The notes: generated from the letters alone by a model not told the origin. A stretch of 64,000 bases of DNA from Tetradesmus obliquus (GCA_030272155.1 CP126191.1:766501-830500), one strand, 5' to 3'; shown: positions 50,218-61,836, counted from the stretch's first letter. Numbers and translations are program-made.

Positions 50218-50297
50218 GGCGGGCATGCTTGCCATGGCAGAAGCGCTGCCGCTGCTAGCAGCGCAGCGGCCAGGCGCCAGCGGCCACATCGGCTCAT
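37502..50297 (-). CDS. Secreted papain-like protease domain (likely inactive) plus leucine-rich repeats
   Basis: The ATG at 50297 starts a signal peptide (basic, then LAAALLAAAALLPW). Exon 1 is 50297-49821. Papain-like segments follow: about 49321-49291 (SWFAAAMKAH), 48829-48733 (VVSPAQIQ), 48099-47858, 47141-47035, 46816-46787 (GHAAVIVGYG), 46510-46410 (LLNSWGSG). Catalytic His and Asn are visible; the Cys position before Trp is Ser (AGT, 49321-49319). A Cys-rich part is at 45308-44690. LRR exons are 44409-43560, 42913-42837, 41980-40956 (ending in an LRRNT-like LLALKALKGV...LQSW), 40298-40153, 39805-39515, 39229-38807, 38312-38210 and 37770-37502. Neither a membrane span nor a kinase follows. 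Joins are in phase except 48733-48099, 46410-45308 and 42837-41980, where exons may be missing, or 45358 may start a separate LRR gene. An extracellular recognition or binding role is inferred. Confidence 0.68.
38050..38105 (-). repeat. Downstream partial copy of an LRR exon end with donor
   Basis: On the minus strand it reads LALDLAGNNIT followed by G|GTGGGTG, copying the end of the exon at 38312-38210 (ALDLAGNNIS). It sits in the intron after that exon, the same geometry as the copies in the plus-strand genes. Confidence 0.88.
42225..42350 (+). repeat. Dispersed repeat, copy 1 (inverted relative to 57980-58105)
   Basis: About 120 bases with shared blocks (GTGTTCACACTTAACACCCG on the other strand, CGTAAGTTAAGGA, GTGTGTGGCGATGAGGATAC) match the reverse complement at 57980-58105. 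A GAATGAATGAATGA-like short repeat ends the match. It lies in a large intron or gap of the protease-LRR gene. Origin, perhaps the tail of a retroelement, is a guess. Confidence 0.8.
45868..45886 (-). other. Candidate 19-nt microexon
   Basis: A pyrimidine-rich stretch with a CTAATCC branch-like motif, an A-run ending in AG, then 19 bases and CAG|GTGAGT on the minus strand. Splice signals are good, but adding it does not restore the phase between 46410 and 45308, so it is not included in the model. Confidence 0.3.
47390..47625. repeat. Tandem duplication of about 147 bp with (CAG)n tracts, intronic
   Basis: Stretches at about 47392-47475 and 47539-47622 both hold a CAG run, a CAGAACCAGCACC segment and a CATCTTCACAAGRAACAACA segment. 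They lie within the intron between 47858 and 47141 of the protease-LRR gene. Confidence 0.8.
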
Positions 50298-53106
50298 TCA
50301 ATGAGAGCAGGAGCAGAAAAAGTTCAGGATCTGCAATCCAACCAAATTCATAGGTTTATCCGGCAAATCACAGTCAGCGAACAGGGTCTGTGGCTGGGTG
50401 CCCTTGAGAGTTCTGCAGCAGTAGCTGTTGGTCAAGGCGTGACTGAGTGAAGACCCGGTGCGTGCACAGGTGGAGCGTGGCGCGACTGGTGCAGTATCGA
50501 TATTTTTGTAATTTGATGCACCTTTTTTGGCACAAGCAACGGACAGTTAAGCACACAAGAAGGTGTCAGAACTTCACAGTAGGCGCAACAGGCAGCAGGG
50601 CACTATCACCTGTGCGTCTTACAAGAGGTCACCCAAAGCCACCAACGTTTATAGTTGTTTCGCGGCAATTAAACCGCCTGAAACCACCTCGGAGGAGCTC
50701 TGCAGGACATTGTACGCAGTAGGTATCGTCTTGAATGAAAGTCAGGCGCATTGGCTGATCTGGAACCTTTCAGGTGTTCAGCTTATCGCAACAGAACCCA
50801 ACAGCGTATAGTGTTAAAAACGTGGGCTGTGGCTTGAGATGTGCCCCTCGGCGTGCAGTTCACCAACGTGACACATAAGTTCTGCGACAGAACGGGTGCC
50901 GCGCCAGCACCACCCTGACATGTAATGCCTGCTTAAACTTATTTCGATGCAGTTTGACTGTTCAAGATCACCAGTAGCCTCAACCCTCCTGCGAGCGACG
51001 GAGCGTGTTTCGTAATGCGGGCGGTGGCTGCTCGCACTATGACACCTTCGGCAGCTCAGCTTGGCAGCTGCCAACTTCGCACCTACCTGCATTCATGCTG
51101 CAGTTTGGCAAGCACTGTGCCTCGGCTGTCTAGATTACAACCTGTGTAAGCTGTGAGTGAGGCAGCAGATGTGGTGAAGCAGCGTTTAGGTTGCCTGCGG
51201 GTGCCGTCATGGCACGGCGCCGTGCCATGGCCATGCCATGATGGTAGCCTCCACATGTGTACACAAGTGGCAAGCAGTCGACCAGCAGCAGCAGTTCACT
51301 GCAGACCAGCAGCAGCCATGCATGGGCTGTGTCCTGCTCAGCAGCAGTTCACAAGCTAAAGTGATGATTACTATCCATGTGTTATGTGCACGAAAGCACT
51401 TGGTCCACGTTGGGCTTTTGCAGACAGGGTTGAGACGGTCAAGACATGCCCTCCCGGAGTGAAGTGACTTGAGTGCCAGATGAGCCTGAAATGGGAGCTG
51501 TGGGGATCTGCTTACGTCCTTGTAACAGATTTGAAGCCGTGCTGATGCAGAAACGTTATTACTCGCTCGCCAATGCAAAGCCACTTGCATATGTAGCTGT
51601 ACCTCAAATGCAGAATCCCAACCCCTCAGCTTAGCGACGCTGACGTTGTCACATATGTTGCAACACAGGTGCTGGTGCACCAGCACGTCTTATGACGACG
51701 TGGGCGAGTACTACCACCTCAAACTGGTAACCGAGTGTACACCTCAAACTGGTAACCGAGTGTACACCGAGAGACATTAACACCACCATAAATCTGGAGT
51801 TGCGCGCCCACCATCTAGCATCTAGCCTACTTGGGTCATCTGCACTTGGTGTCCTGGTCCTGCAACCCTGAGTTTGCAGCCATGCCAAGCTCTCGTTGGT
51901 TGTGCCAGCAGCCGGTTCCAGGCAGCCAATGCTCAGGGTAGGCTTTGCTTGTTGAATGCTTTGATGCACTCTTTCCTGGTCACACAGGGCAGCACCATCG
52001 TCTTGTCTACAATGTGGTAAAAATGCTGCAAGAAAAGGCAGCACGAACACCCATGAGGCAACACCAGTCGTTAGACATTGTCAAGAAAGCGGCCGACCTA
52101 CAGTGACTTCGGCAATTCCTTATAAGTAATTACATTATTGCGGCCGTTCAAGATGAGCTGAAGTAGGAGTATGAACGAAATGCAGGCTAGTAGCATGCAT
52201 TCTGCACAACATGAGGGCTCCACCGAATTATTTCCACAAGGCTGCCTTAGAAATGCTGTGTTGCCGTTGCATGACAGCTGAGTCTGCACCAATATAGCAT
52301 TGAACTATGTTGACTTCAGCAGAATGCAGATGTACAACAGTGCGCATATGCAAATGCATGCAGCTGCATATGCAGTGTCACTTCAGGTGCCACTCACAAT
52401 AACATCAGATGATTGCAATGTGCCATGCAGCTGATCAGTCTTATGTGGGTGACATGCAGCCACAGCTACTACACAGCAGAAATCATAAAGTGCTTATCAG
52501 CTCACCCCAGGTGACTGCAGATTGACGGAAAACTGCCGTATTCTTGCTGTGGCAATTCAGACTACGTTGTTCACAAGCGTAGGGTACTGAATGCTGCTTC
52601 CAGCAAGACATATATATCATCGATGATGCATCATGGAAGTCGCACAGCACCGATGCCATACGTCATCCATGCATCATCCATGCACACAACAAACAAACAC
52701 GCAGAGGTCGCATTTGTTAGTCATAACAGATCGGAATGTTGGTTATGCCGACATGCAGCTATGGCATGCAGCTCAGCTGGGTGGCGTATGCTACAGGGTG
52801 CCACCCGGGGCCCTTGCGGCTTCTCTGGTGTTTCAGTCAAGCATGGGGTGCGCATGCACGTGCCCAGTGCAGCAGAATGAACCATTGTGCACATGCACCA
52901 TCTGTGTCAATGCAGTGGAGTGGGCGCTTGAATTTTTCACGGTAGCGGCTCTAGCAAGAAACTAGGCTAGCTGTGCTGTTGCCCAAGCTCGGTGCATGGC
53001 TTCTGTGCCGCGGACAGCGAAAACTGCTTCTGCCAACCCAGCAGCAATCATATTGCACATGTATATGTTTTGACAAAGCATATGCTGTGCATGCCTGTCA
53101 GCTTAC
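50298..53106. other. Region between the two secreted-protein genes
   Basis: No exon could be assigned with confidence. It must contain the promoter of the protease-LRR gene near 50.3 kb and probably the last exons of the fasciclin gene. A perfect 25-bp tandem repeat is present at 51716-51765. The stretch at 51091-51175 resembles 58378-58458 in direct orientation, so it is a dispersed repeat. Confidence 0.45.
51716..51765. repeat. Perfect 25-bp tandem duplication
   Basis: Two identical adjacent 25-base units, ACCTCAAACTGGTAACCGAG plus TGTAC. Confidence 0.95.
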
Positions 53107-53459
53107 GTGAAGCAGGGTGATAGCCCATCATCCCCGCAACAGCTACTGGTCGCCGAATAGGAGTGTGTGTAAGATGTGTCGTTGCGCATCTGGCCGAGGA
53201 AGCTGCGCCGTGTGCGTGGTGCAGGGAAGCCTCCACTCCGCTTGCTGTCAAAGCTCTGCAGAAATACACAATAGAGCCACAGCACATCGTGCAGCAGGCA
53301 CAAGGTCAAGCAGCGCATGCGCATGCAACCCATGCTGTTGACATGCACAGGCTGTACATTGCATGTTGTACAATGCATGCTTCAGAAGCTGCTGGCATCC
53401 ATGTGACATTGAGATGCATGGCCAAGCAACAAGAATCACAACCAGTGGCTGACATGTAG

Positions 53460-53496
<37 letters not shown>

Positions 53497-56400
53497 ACCA
53501 CCACCACCACCGACTACACCTTGGCTCACCATGAGCAGGTTGCTGGCTTTTGGCACGCGGGCACTCCCAGCAGACACGAAGTGATTCTGCACGATTGGTT
53601 CCCACACTTCTGGGTCTATCTCCTGTGGGAGGCCTTTGATGAATGCCTGCACATGTGTGATACATTGTGGCAAGTAAGGTGCCTTGATATATCTGGGGTT
53701 CACAAGCTTGCCTAGCTCCGGGGTAGCTCATCGTTGCTAGTTTCGCAACATTACTGCTGCAACGTCCCGGTTAAGGCAGAACGTCCCGGTTGTTGCAGAA
53801 TGACAAACACATACCGCTGAGATGTGGTGACTAGATAAACTAGCAGCCCATGCTGACGTCATTGTTGACCCCGCACAACAATGCTACAAGGCTCACAAAA
53901 TGTTGCAGCAGCCTCCTAAGGGCAGGCTGCATATGCCGTTTTGGCGCGTCTGCCTCACCGTATCACTAGGCAGAATGAAAGTGCCAGCGTAGCGTTCAAT
54001 CCCATGTGTGCCGCTTGCCAGCGCCCTCTTTGTCCTCTTATCAACATCCACCAAATCGTCAAACGCAGAAGGACGCGCGTTGCTGCCGCTGTTGCTGGTG
54101 CCGTCACGCCTGCTGCCTTGTAAACCGCTGACACCTGCTGAAGGTTCATATGTGATGTTGCTGCACCCCACACTGCTCTGCCAGCAGGGGACGCACGAGT
54201 CGCTGTCAGATTGTGGCATGTCTTCATATGCTTGCCCTCCGTATGCATCATCGCTGATCCATATGCAACTGTCGGACCACATCGTTGTCAGGTTCAACGC
54301 TGCCATGAGCCTCTTTATGTTGCTGCATGTGCACAACGTGGAGTCAGCAAGGCATGAACAATTCAAGCATGGGTTGGCCTCATTGACACTCAATACGGGG
54401 TCAGCACACAACAACTAGGCTGCCATTTGGCTACTGAATCTTGACAAAAATATGCATGCGTGTTGTGGCACTGACATGCGGCATCTGTGAAGCTGCCGCG
54501 TGGAAGGCTTTTCTTGCCTAGGTAGGGCACGCGTGCTGCGCAACTTCAGTCCGAAGGGGTGACATCAGCCTACCTCAGTTCCGGGCGTGAATACATATCA
54601 TTCATGGACGCGTACAAGTCATCAGGCCGCAACACCTGCAGTACAATGCGCATGTAGCACAACGGTTGCGGGGACTGCGGCAAAGTGCATTGCCACTTGG
54701 CATTCAGATCATCTGCCGCAGTGCACGTGGTGATGCGACACTTCATGCAGCGAGCCCTACCCTGCCGTGGTTTGCACTAAACGGTCGTGACTCACGACAG
54801 CCTGAATTACGCTGATGCATAGGGAGCACAAACACAGCTCTGCAGAGGTGCATATGCGTGTGTGTGGGTGACCGCACTCACCGCATCAACAATGTGGATC
54901 AACCCGCCTCCAAGCACGGCATTGTCCCTCGACACAATCTTAACCACCCACGATCGCTGCTCAGGCGTAACAAACACCGCAGTGGCACCGGGAGTCATCT
55001 TCAGCATGTGTCGGCGGATGAGTGATCCGCTAGGCTCCCGGAGGTGGTTGGTACCCACCGTGATGCCTGCTGCCGGCAGAGTTTTTGTCGAGACGGCGCT
55101 GTAGCGCGACAACAGAACGCGCATCGCATTTTGCAATCAATCATTGACGGTCAAAGGTAGCTTCGCCAATGCTCTGCGACAAGCGCAGTTTCTTGCTACA
55201 AGCACTTCCAACAATGCGGCATGCAACTCTGGCGATGCGTATGTGACAGTAACCGATGGTGCCTCGCCACCTCTTGTGCCCAACGTAAACAAAACTATAA
55301 TCATAGCTTATAAGCTCTGTATGTTGTGCCACATTGCTGCTACTGCTGCAGCTACTGGATAGGTGTATATAATTGCTGTTGTTGCCACATCAGCAGCTCA
55401 GTTTGGCCAGCCAGGCAATGCTCTTCAAGAGTATTCCTGTGGCCCTTACTGCTAGTACAGATTGATGTGTGGGCTGCTTCTTGACAATGCTTGTTTTGCA
55501 CGCATCAGGTTTTGCTCACCGAGGCAGCATGTGGTACTTCATCAGTGACCTCCAGAAAAGCGTGTCTGATCTGCCACCCAATGGGTCCGGGGTGGGTATG
55601 TAGTTGACTCGGTCCACATACAGCTTCCATGCCTGTTGACCCACGTACAACGCCCGGCAGCAGTGGTTGTTGACGGAACAAAGCATTATTGCAAGCAAGC
55701 ACTTTCCTGCATGCGTGGTTTTCCTATCAATGCACAATGAACTTGTTCATTGTGGTTAATCAGCAGTAGGCTGATTCCCAGATAGCCGTTCCTAGGCTCA
55801 GCTGTGGGTGCAGTGACTGTCACTAACAGTCATTGCTGCACTCTCCCCATGCACATAGGCAACATGCAACGGGTTTACCGTTGTGTTTGCTGTTGTTACC
55901 ACAACAGTGCTACAAACGCTTTTGAAATGCGTCGTGCTTCTGCAATAACATGTGATGCAACCGCGTGCTGGATAGTATGCTTGTGTTGCAGCAAATGTGC
56001 CAGCTGCAGTTCCTGCGTGCACGCTGTGCACCTGTACCGTACAACTCACGTTCACAGATATTGCTTTAGCGACAACAAAAAAATCATCTGCTTAGAGTAC
56101 GCCTGACGAATGGCCGATGCACTATGCCAGGCTGAGGGTTGTGATGCATACTACTGCACAGCCTTGATAGGTCATCTGTTCGAAAGTCTCAGAGCAGTAG
56201 CGTAGCTTACAATGATGATCATCAACATCAGTTGCTGCCGTACTGCTCACCAGCACCTAGTCAGGGTCGTGTGCTGCTGCTGTTGCTGTTGCTACCACTG
56301 TTGCTGCTGCTGCTGCCACTGATGCTGCTGCCATTGCTGCTGCTGCTACTGCTGCTACTGTTGGTCATGCTGCTCTCACCGCGTTGGTTGGCAGCAGCAG

Positions 56401-57032
56401 CGTGCCCTTGAAAGGACGTCTGAGCATGGCATCAAGCCCCACGTCAATCAGCAGATCAGCGCTGCGTCTGAGGTCTGGTTCCATGGTGAAGTCCCATGCT
56501 GTGGTTGCTGCTGCAGGGCTCGGTGAGGGTGTAACTGCAGGGCTCTCAGGCGGCGGATAGTACTGCAGTGCAGCAGCTGCAGGAGTGGCTCTGGGTGCAA
56601 TATCGGCTGCTGTTGCCAGTCCTGCACACCATCGACCCGACACAAGGTGCCGTGGTCGACGACTTAAGGACATACAACACTATTTTGCTTCGTGCCGCTG
56701 GGCTGACCCTCATGATCACAATGTACTCATAAGTACCAGTAGAACAGCATACACCTTATGTGCCGGCACTGCATTGTTTCCTCTCAATGTACATGTACCA
56801 AATCCAAGTGTGGGTAACAGTACACCTTTCAAGTTTGACAGATTGAAAGGTGCACTGCCATGGAAGTGCCATGGAAGTGCACTTCCAGCTCAGCTGCAGT
56901 GCAGCTGGAGCAGCTGCACCCACCTGTCAGCACCAGACACGCAAGCAGCACGGCAATTGCCTCCTGCACTGGTGCAGCATGCTGGTTGAAGTTAAGCTTC
57001 AAAGATATATGACATCTGCCGCTTCGATGCAT
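53107..57032 (-). CDS. Secreted fasciclin (FAS1) domain protein, 3' end unresolved
   Basis: FAS1 domains mediate adhesion in extracellular matrix and cell-wall glycoproteins. Exons, all in phase: 57032-56924, 56621-56380, 55632-55520, 55098-54882, 54635-54574, 54388-53959, 53646-53530, 53255-53107. Exon 1 and the start of exon 2 form a signal peptide (AIAVLLACLVLTGLATA). FAS1 domain 1 runs from PFKGTLLLPTNA through LMKYHMLPR to GGGLIHIVDAVL, matching the family blocks (FAPTN, LxYHVLPG, HVID). A second begins at YAGTFILPSDTAFIKGLP, with EPIVQNHFV as its H2-like block; its closing block was not found, so exons downstream of 53107 are missing. Between the domains is a Cys-rich, glycosylation-prone linker (NCSC, NLTT, NITY). 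A Pro/Ser/Ala-rich stretch precedes domain 1, as in hydroxyproline-rich wall proteins. A wall or adhesion role is inferred. Confidence 0.78.
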
Positions 57033-57979
57033 CGCTGGAGCAAGAGAAGGTTATAATCCCTATCCCTGCTGTAGCCCTGCAGGACGATTGAGGCGCCACC
57101 AGCAGTTGATTGCTGGTTAAATCGGTCTCTCTGCTAGCAAAACGAGGATTTTAGGAGGCGCATGCAAGCCGGACGTGCTTGCGTGCTGCTAGTGTGCGTT
57201 GGTCGCACGAGGACCTTGGTCGCAGGTGACCCTGCCAGCCATGAAACTTCACATGTTCAAACCTCGATATGCTGTTGCCAAGACTGCAGAGCCAGGTAAG
57301 GCACAACCCATGCCACTACTACGGCTCGGTCAGCGGGCTAGGGGGCGTAACCCACGCCCGATTTAAGACGCAGTCGGTGCCTGGTGCGTGTCACTTGCAG
57401 CACGCAAGCACACATATATATCTTGATTCTGGCATTACTTCCTGAAGCTCGATCAAAACGACGCTCACCTCGTCTGCCTGTCTGCACAGCTGTCCCACGG
57501 GTGTTTCAGACGCTGCACTCGCTATTTGGTTGGCTTAAAACACTGATATACTGTTGCAGCAACATCAGCGCCGTTCAGCTGCTGTCGGCCTGTTGCTGCG
57601 TCTGTCGTGAAGTTCCGATTTCTTACTGTGAAAGCAATTGTGAGTTGCTCGGGCTCTGCTGCTGCACAAAAACTTAAAGGAGCGTCAGATTTCTTTTGGA
57701 TACCTCGCACAGCGATGCATGTGCTCAGACGCTCTTCCACACCCTGCTGCTGCTGCTGCAACGTCTTGGGAGCTCACAGCCCTACAAAACCCTTCCAAAC
57801 AAGTTCAAACTTCTGCTCAAGTCGTCGTGCAGTTGAATTCGTAAGTAGGCGGATCGAGATGTGCGGAAGAGCGCACGCCGGAGCAGGCGTCTGGTGCGCT
57901 GGGGACGTATGTCCCTTGACGGCTTGAGTCTAAACAAGCCCCTGTACAATCCACCCTATCTTCTTCTTCTTCTTCTTCA
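57033..57979. promoter_or_regulatory. Upstream region of the fasciclin gene
   Basis: No gene supported. Expected to contain the promoter and 5' UTR of the minus-strand fasciclin gene. A (TTC)n tract lies at about 57960-57979. Confidence 0.35.
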
Positions 57980-58105
57980 GTTGAATTCAGGAATGAATGA
58001 ATGAATGAGCTACGCGTGGTGTGTTCACACTTAACACCCGCGTAAGTTAAGGAAGGGGACGTGTGTGGCGATGAGGATACCTCATGCGCCTCCACGCCTC
58101 CTACC
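57980..58105 (-). repeat. Dispersed repeat, copy 2
   Basis: Reverse-complement relative of 42225-42350, including the GAATGAATGAATGAATGA run at its left end. It directly adjoins the inverted pseudogene fragment of the protease exon. Confidence 0.8.
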
Positions 58106-58129
58106 ATGCCTACCGTACCCGAGGGTCCG

Positions 58130-58375
58130 GCAGGAATTCAGGATGGAAATGTATGGGTTGGGGCGCTGGCGCCTTGTGCTTGCGCTGCTGGCAGCAGCAG
58201 TGCTGCTGCCTTGGCATGTGAGCCCGCCCAGCACTCGGCGTAAGGCCTTGCCGTGAGCTCAGAGCAGCTGGGTGCAGGTGAAGCAGCAACAGCAACGCAG
58301 CTGGAGTACTTTGAGGACTCCCTTAACATTGCGACCACTGGAGGCAGGGGCAGGGGCGGCAGGGGAGGCTCCGGA
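58130..58375 (+). pseudogene. Inverted, broken copy of the protease-LRR gene's first exon
   Basis: Plus-strand frames read GRWRLVLALLAAAVLLPW, then after a deletion and frame change SSEQLGAGEAATATQLEYFE and DSLNIATTGGRGRGGRGGSG. Both pieces match exon 1 at 50297-50035 on the minus strand. The Ser tract and NDCPALGIC part between them are missing and a TGA interrupts the first frame, so this is a pseudogene fragment about 8 kb from its parent in opposite orientation. Confidence 0.85.
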
Positions 58376-58377
58376 CT

Positions 58378-58458
58378 TCATGCTGCACTTTGGCAAGCAC
58401 CAAGGGCCTCAAGTGTTCAACTTACAACCTTTGTAAGCTGTGGCTAAGGCAGCAGCTT
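58378..58458. repeat. Dispersed repeat related to 51091-51175
   Basis: Both stretches share TTCATGCTGCA, TTTGGCAAGCA, TTACAACCT, TGTAAGCTGTG and AGGCAGCAG in the same order and orientation. Confidence 0.65.
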
Positions 58459-58485
58459 GAGGAGCTGATAACACGGTCCTGTGCA

Positions 58486-58530
58486 GATCATTGCTACCGT
58501 AGCAGTGGCACTGCTACGGTAGCAATGATC
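58486..58530. repeat. Perfect 45-base palindrome
   Basis: Two 22-base arms (GATCATTGCTACCGTAGCAG plus TG) that are exact reverse complements around a single central base. It is followed at 58530-58579 by a direct duplication of CGGACTGCTGCCTCCTCACA. Confidence 0.97.
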
Positions 58531-58921
58531 GGACTGCTGCCTCCTCACAAGCAGTCGGACTGCTGCCTCCTCACAATTCTGCTGTTATGGTGTAACCAGT
58601 CTTTTGGCGCTCAGGGCAATCTGCCCCCAAGAACTCATCATCATGTTACCCATCACACCATAGCATCAACGCCATCGGCCCCGCGCCCCAATGGAGCGGC
58701 AACAGAAGGGACTACCCCATCATGTTTGCAAGCATTACGCACACCCCAAGCCTTTTCAAAAAAATCATCAATGCAACCTAACAGAACCCCAAGCATCATC
58801 CGACACAAACCGCTTCACCTTCACCTCAGCATCTGTAACAGACAACAAGTTACGCAATCTTGCAGCGCAACCAGACAAAGAACTCTGCCTTCACCATGCT
58901 GCTCAATGCCACGATACACTC

Positions 58922-58952
<31 letters not shown>

Positions 58953-58979
58953 GCTGATGCTACTGTGCTGTTGTTGGTG

Positions 58980-59073
58980 CTATTGCTGTTGTTCCAAGAC
59001 CTGCCACGCCTCTGGCGTGCAGCAGTGCTGCTGTTGCGCTGGCTGTTGCTGTGGCTGAATACCTGACGGCAAC

Positions 59074-59122
<49 letters not shown>

Positions 59123-59664
59123 CCAGCCTGTGCCAGTAGACCTGCTTGTGGCCCTTGCTGGTGTACTCCTGCACCATCTGCCCCACGAAATGGACACAGG
59201 CAACACGGCATGCATGTAAAATGACGAATTCCAGACACAGCCAGGATCCAAAGGACGCTGGTCATGCACAGCTGCGCAACTTCAAGCAATGCTGAGCCAG
59301 AAGACCCCCGCCAAAGTCTCCTGGCACTCCGAGTGGGGCTGTTCATGTAGGCACGGCTGCCCGGCACCATAGCATCATGCGCAGAGAGCATGTACATAGC
59401 TCACAGGTACATCATACAGGACTTGCGGCGCATGACATATGAACTGAGTGCTCAGACAGGCGCAGAGAGCAAACAAAACAGACAGCCAACGACATGTTGC
59501 CTGCTGCTCTGCAGCTACCTTACATGTTGAACCAAGTCCCTGTACCCAGATTATGCTCACCTGTTCTGCTTGCAACAACTCTAGTCCCCTAGCAAGCACG
59601 AAAGTGTTTGCATTGTCATCTTGCCGGACAACTTCGTACAACTGCTTGTGCAGCTCCCCTCCAT
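58980..59664 (-). CDS. Unrecognised protein, two exons, incomplete
   Basis: Exon 59664-59561 reads GGELHKQLYEVVRQDDNANT and continues to LELLQAEQ, with an acceptor before and AG|GTGAGC after. It joins in phase to 59177, which begins MVQEYTSKGHKQVYWHRLD, then a Ser run coded by an AGC tract, and ends at a stop at 58980. The charged, non-repetitive helix-like text makes coding plausible. No family is recognised, the first exon is not seen, and the Ser tract onward could be non-coding. Confidence 0.4.
59079..59120. repeat. (CTG)n microsatellite, about 14 units
   Basis: Pure CTG tract; on the minus strand it would code the Ser run of the unrecognised two-exon protein. Confidence 0.95.
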
Positions 59665-60343
59665 CTGCACAGCTATGCTTGCACCTTATTCCTGGCAGCT
59701 GCGCACGCGGATATGCTACTGCTATCAAGCTACGCATACTGATGCCAGCATGCGTTACTCAACAGCAATGGTGTTTTGGTACTGCAGCCTTTTGCCTGTC
59801 AGATTTGTACAGCAGTGCTGCAATGCAGGAACGCTAGAGCAAGCAGGCATGACATGGAAACCAGAGCAGATTTCAAGGTCATATAAATGACCTTATTGCA
59901 TATCTGTGGTACTGTTCGCATGGTTGCTGTGCAGTCAACCGTCTTGAGGCCCTCAGGCTACTAGGTAGGGTGCTGCAATGAATTGCAATGAATTGCAGCA
60001 ACGGCGCTGGCAGTTTTTGTTTCCGGCCGAGTACAGGTACGCAGCAGTGGATGTTGCGCTCTCAAAGTTCAATTTGGAGGCTGTTTAGTACTAGCTGCAT
60101 GCTGCGCCGTGCAGTTCAAGACTGCAAACCACTGCCGTGCTGTGCATGTCATGTGGTTCAACTGACAATGCCGCCTGTTCGCCTTCCAGCCGGCTGAGCT
60201 GTAGCATACAGGGATGTCTCTGAATATACTCCGAGCTTGTATACATGTCAGCTTCCGTCTCACGGTCACACACATGGCGCTCCTGTTCAAATAGTGACCA
60301 CAGTAATGAGTAGCAGGCAGTATTTACACCCTTGATCTTGCAG
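59665..60343. other. Intergenic region between divergent genes
   Basis: Lies between the minus-strand unknown gene and the plus-strand SUZ12-like gene. It should hold the first exon of the latter. No motif or repeat recognised. Confidence 0.35.
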
Positions 60344-61797
60344 AAGATGAGCATAAGTTCCTTTTGTCTTTTATGAACCGGAGGATAAGCCCCATGGCGG
60401 ACCAGGTGGCGAACCAGGGTGAAGCCTTTGCGCCCTTTCTGGCAGCAATAGCTCACTACAAGGCGGTGTTTGGAGAAGGAAACGCCAAATCCGTAAGCCT
60501 TTAGCACTCTGTTCGTTTAATCACGGCCAGCTGCCGCTTGGTGCTGCAAGCACTCAAATGAACCTGCTGCTGCTGTGCAGAAGCTTTGGCTGAACAGGAC
60601 ACACGCTCTTACGCACCGGCCAGAGAGTGCAAGGGCCAGGCAAAGGCGGTAAGCTTTTGTTTTTATCACTGCCTTCAGTGCTGTGCCCAAACTGCTGCCT
60701 GGCACAAACACAGCATGGTGGGATTCAGGCCAACACAAGCAGCTGCTTGGTCTTTGGCAAGCAAAGGCTACCTGGCTTTTGAACACGTCTGATTGACCTG
60801 CAAGTCAGCTGCCTTCTTAGTTCACGCTCTAACAGTTATCCTGCTGTACACCTGTGGCAGTGGCGGCCCTTGCCTGCAGCACATCATTCTGGCTGCTTCT
60901 GGCTACACCCAACACCCTCGCCACATTCTCCTGCAAACTCCTGCTTGTTTCTCCTGCAGGCTCTCTGACCTCTGCCTCAAGGGCCAGCAGGTGCCTGGCG
61001 CAGCAGGTGTCCTGCAAGTGACGCTGTGCAGCTGCAGCCCAGCTGCCTTTCCTGCAGCCCCCCACACGCCCGCGCCCCCAGACCCTGCCCAAGCAGCAGC
61101 AGCAGCAGCATCAAACCCCAGCGCTTCCGACGCAAGCACAGCAACAGGCCACACAGCAGCAGCAACAGATGAGGCAGCAGGGCCTGGCAACAGCAGCAGT
61201 AGCCAGCAACTGGCAGCCAGCAACCATGGCTATGGGCTGCTGTCGCTGGTGGCTGTGCTGGCCGATGGTGTGCCGGTTCCTGCAGCTGATGACAGCCAGG
61301 AGCCTGGCCTGGTGAGCATATGTTATGTGCATGTATGTGCAGCAAACATGATGCATGACTGATCAACGTTTCATCAGGTTTGTGAGCGCGATATTGTGTT
61401 CAGCAGTGCAGCAATGTGCAGCGGCAGCCGCAGCAGCAAGCTCCTAGCCAAGTTGCACTGCGTCAGCCAGCTGCCATGCAATGACATGTGTGCCTTGGCT
61501 CCTGGAGAGCATGGGTGGCGTGCGTGGCTGCCAGGCCGCGGCCATCACACAGCACACTGACTGTGGGCATTCAGCATCACCGCACACAGCCAGGCACGAC
61601 TGCATAGTGCACATTGGCGCAAGCGCACCTGTATGCATGCGTGCTTCGTGTGCATCCTTGGTGTGCAACTTGTGTGTGTGTGTGTGTTGCTGTCAAAGGG
61701 ATTGCCTGTGGATGTTTGATCTGACACCACAGCACAACCGCTGGCTGCCGCAGGAGTTCAAGCCGCGAGCAGCTGCCCTGCTGCACACGCCCATCAC

Positions 61798-61836
<39 letters not shown>

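Noticed and set aside
51649..52050. Minus-strand ORF as the missing end of the fasciclin gene
   Set aside because: It lacks the FAS1 closing block and could not be joined in phase to the exon ending at 53107.
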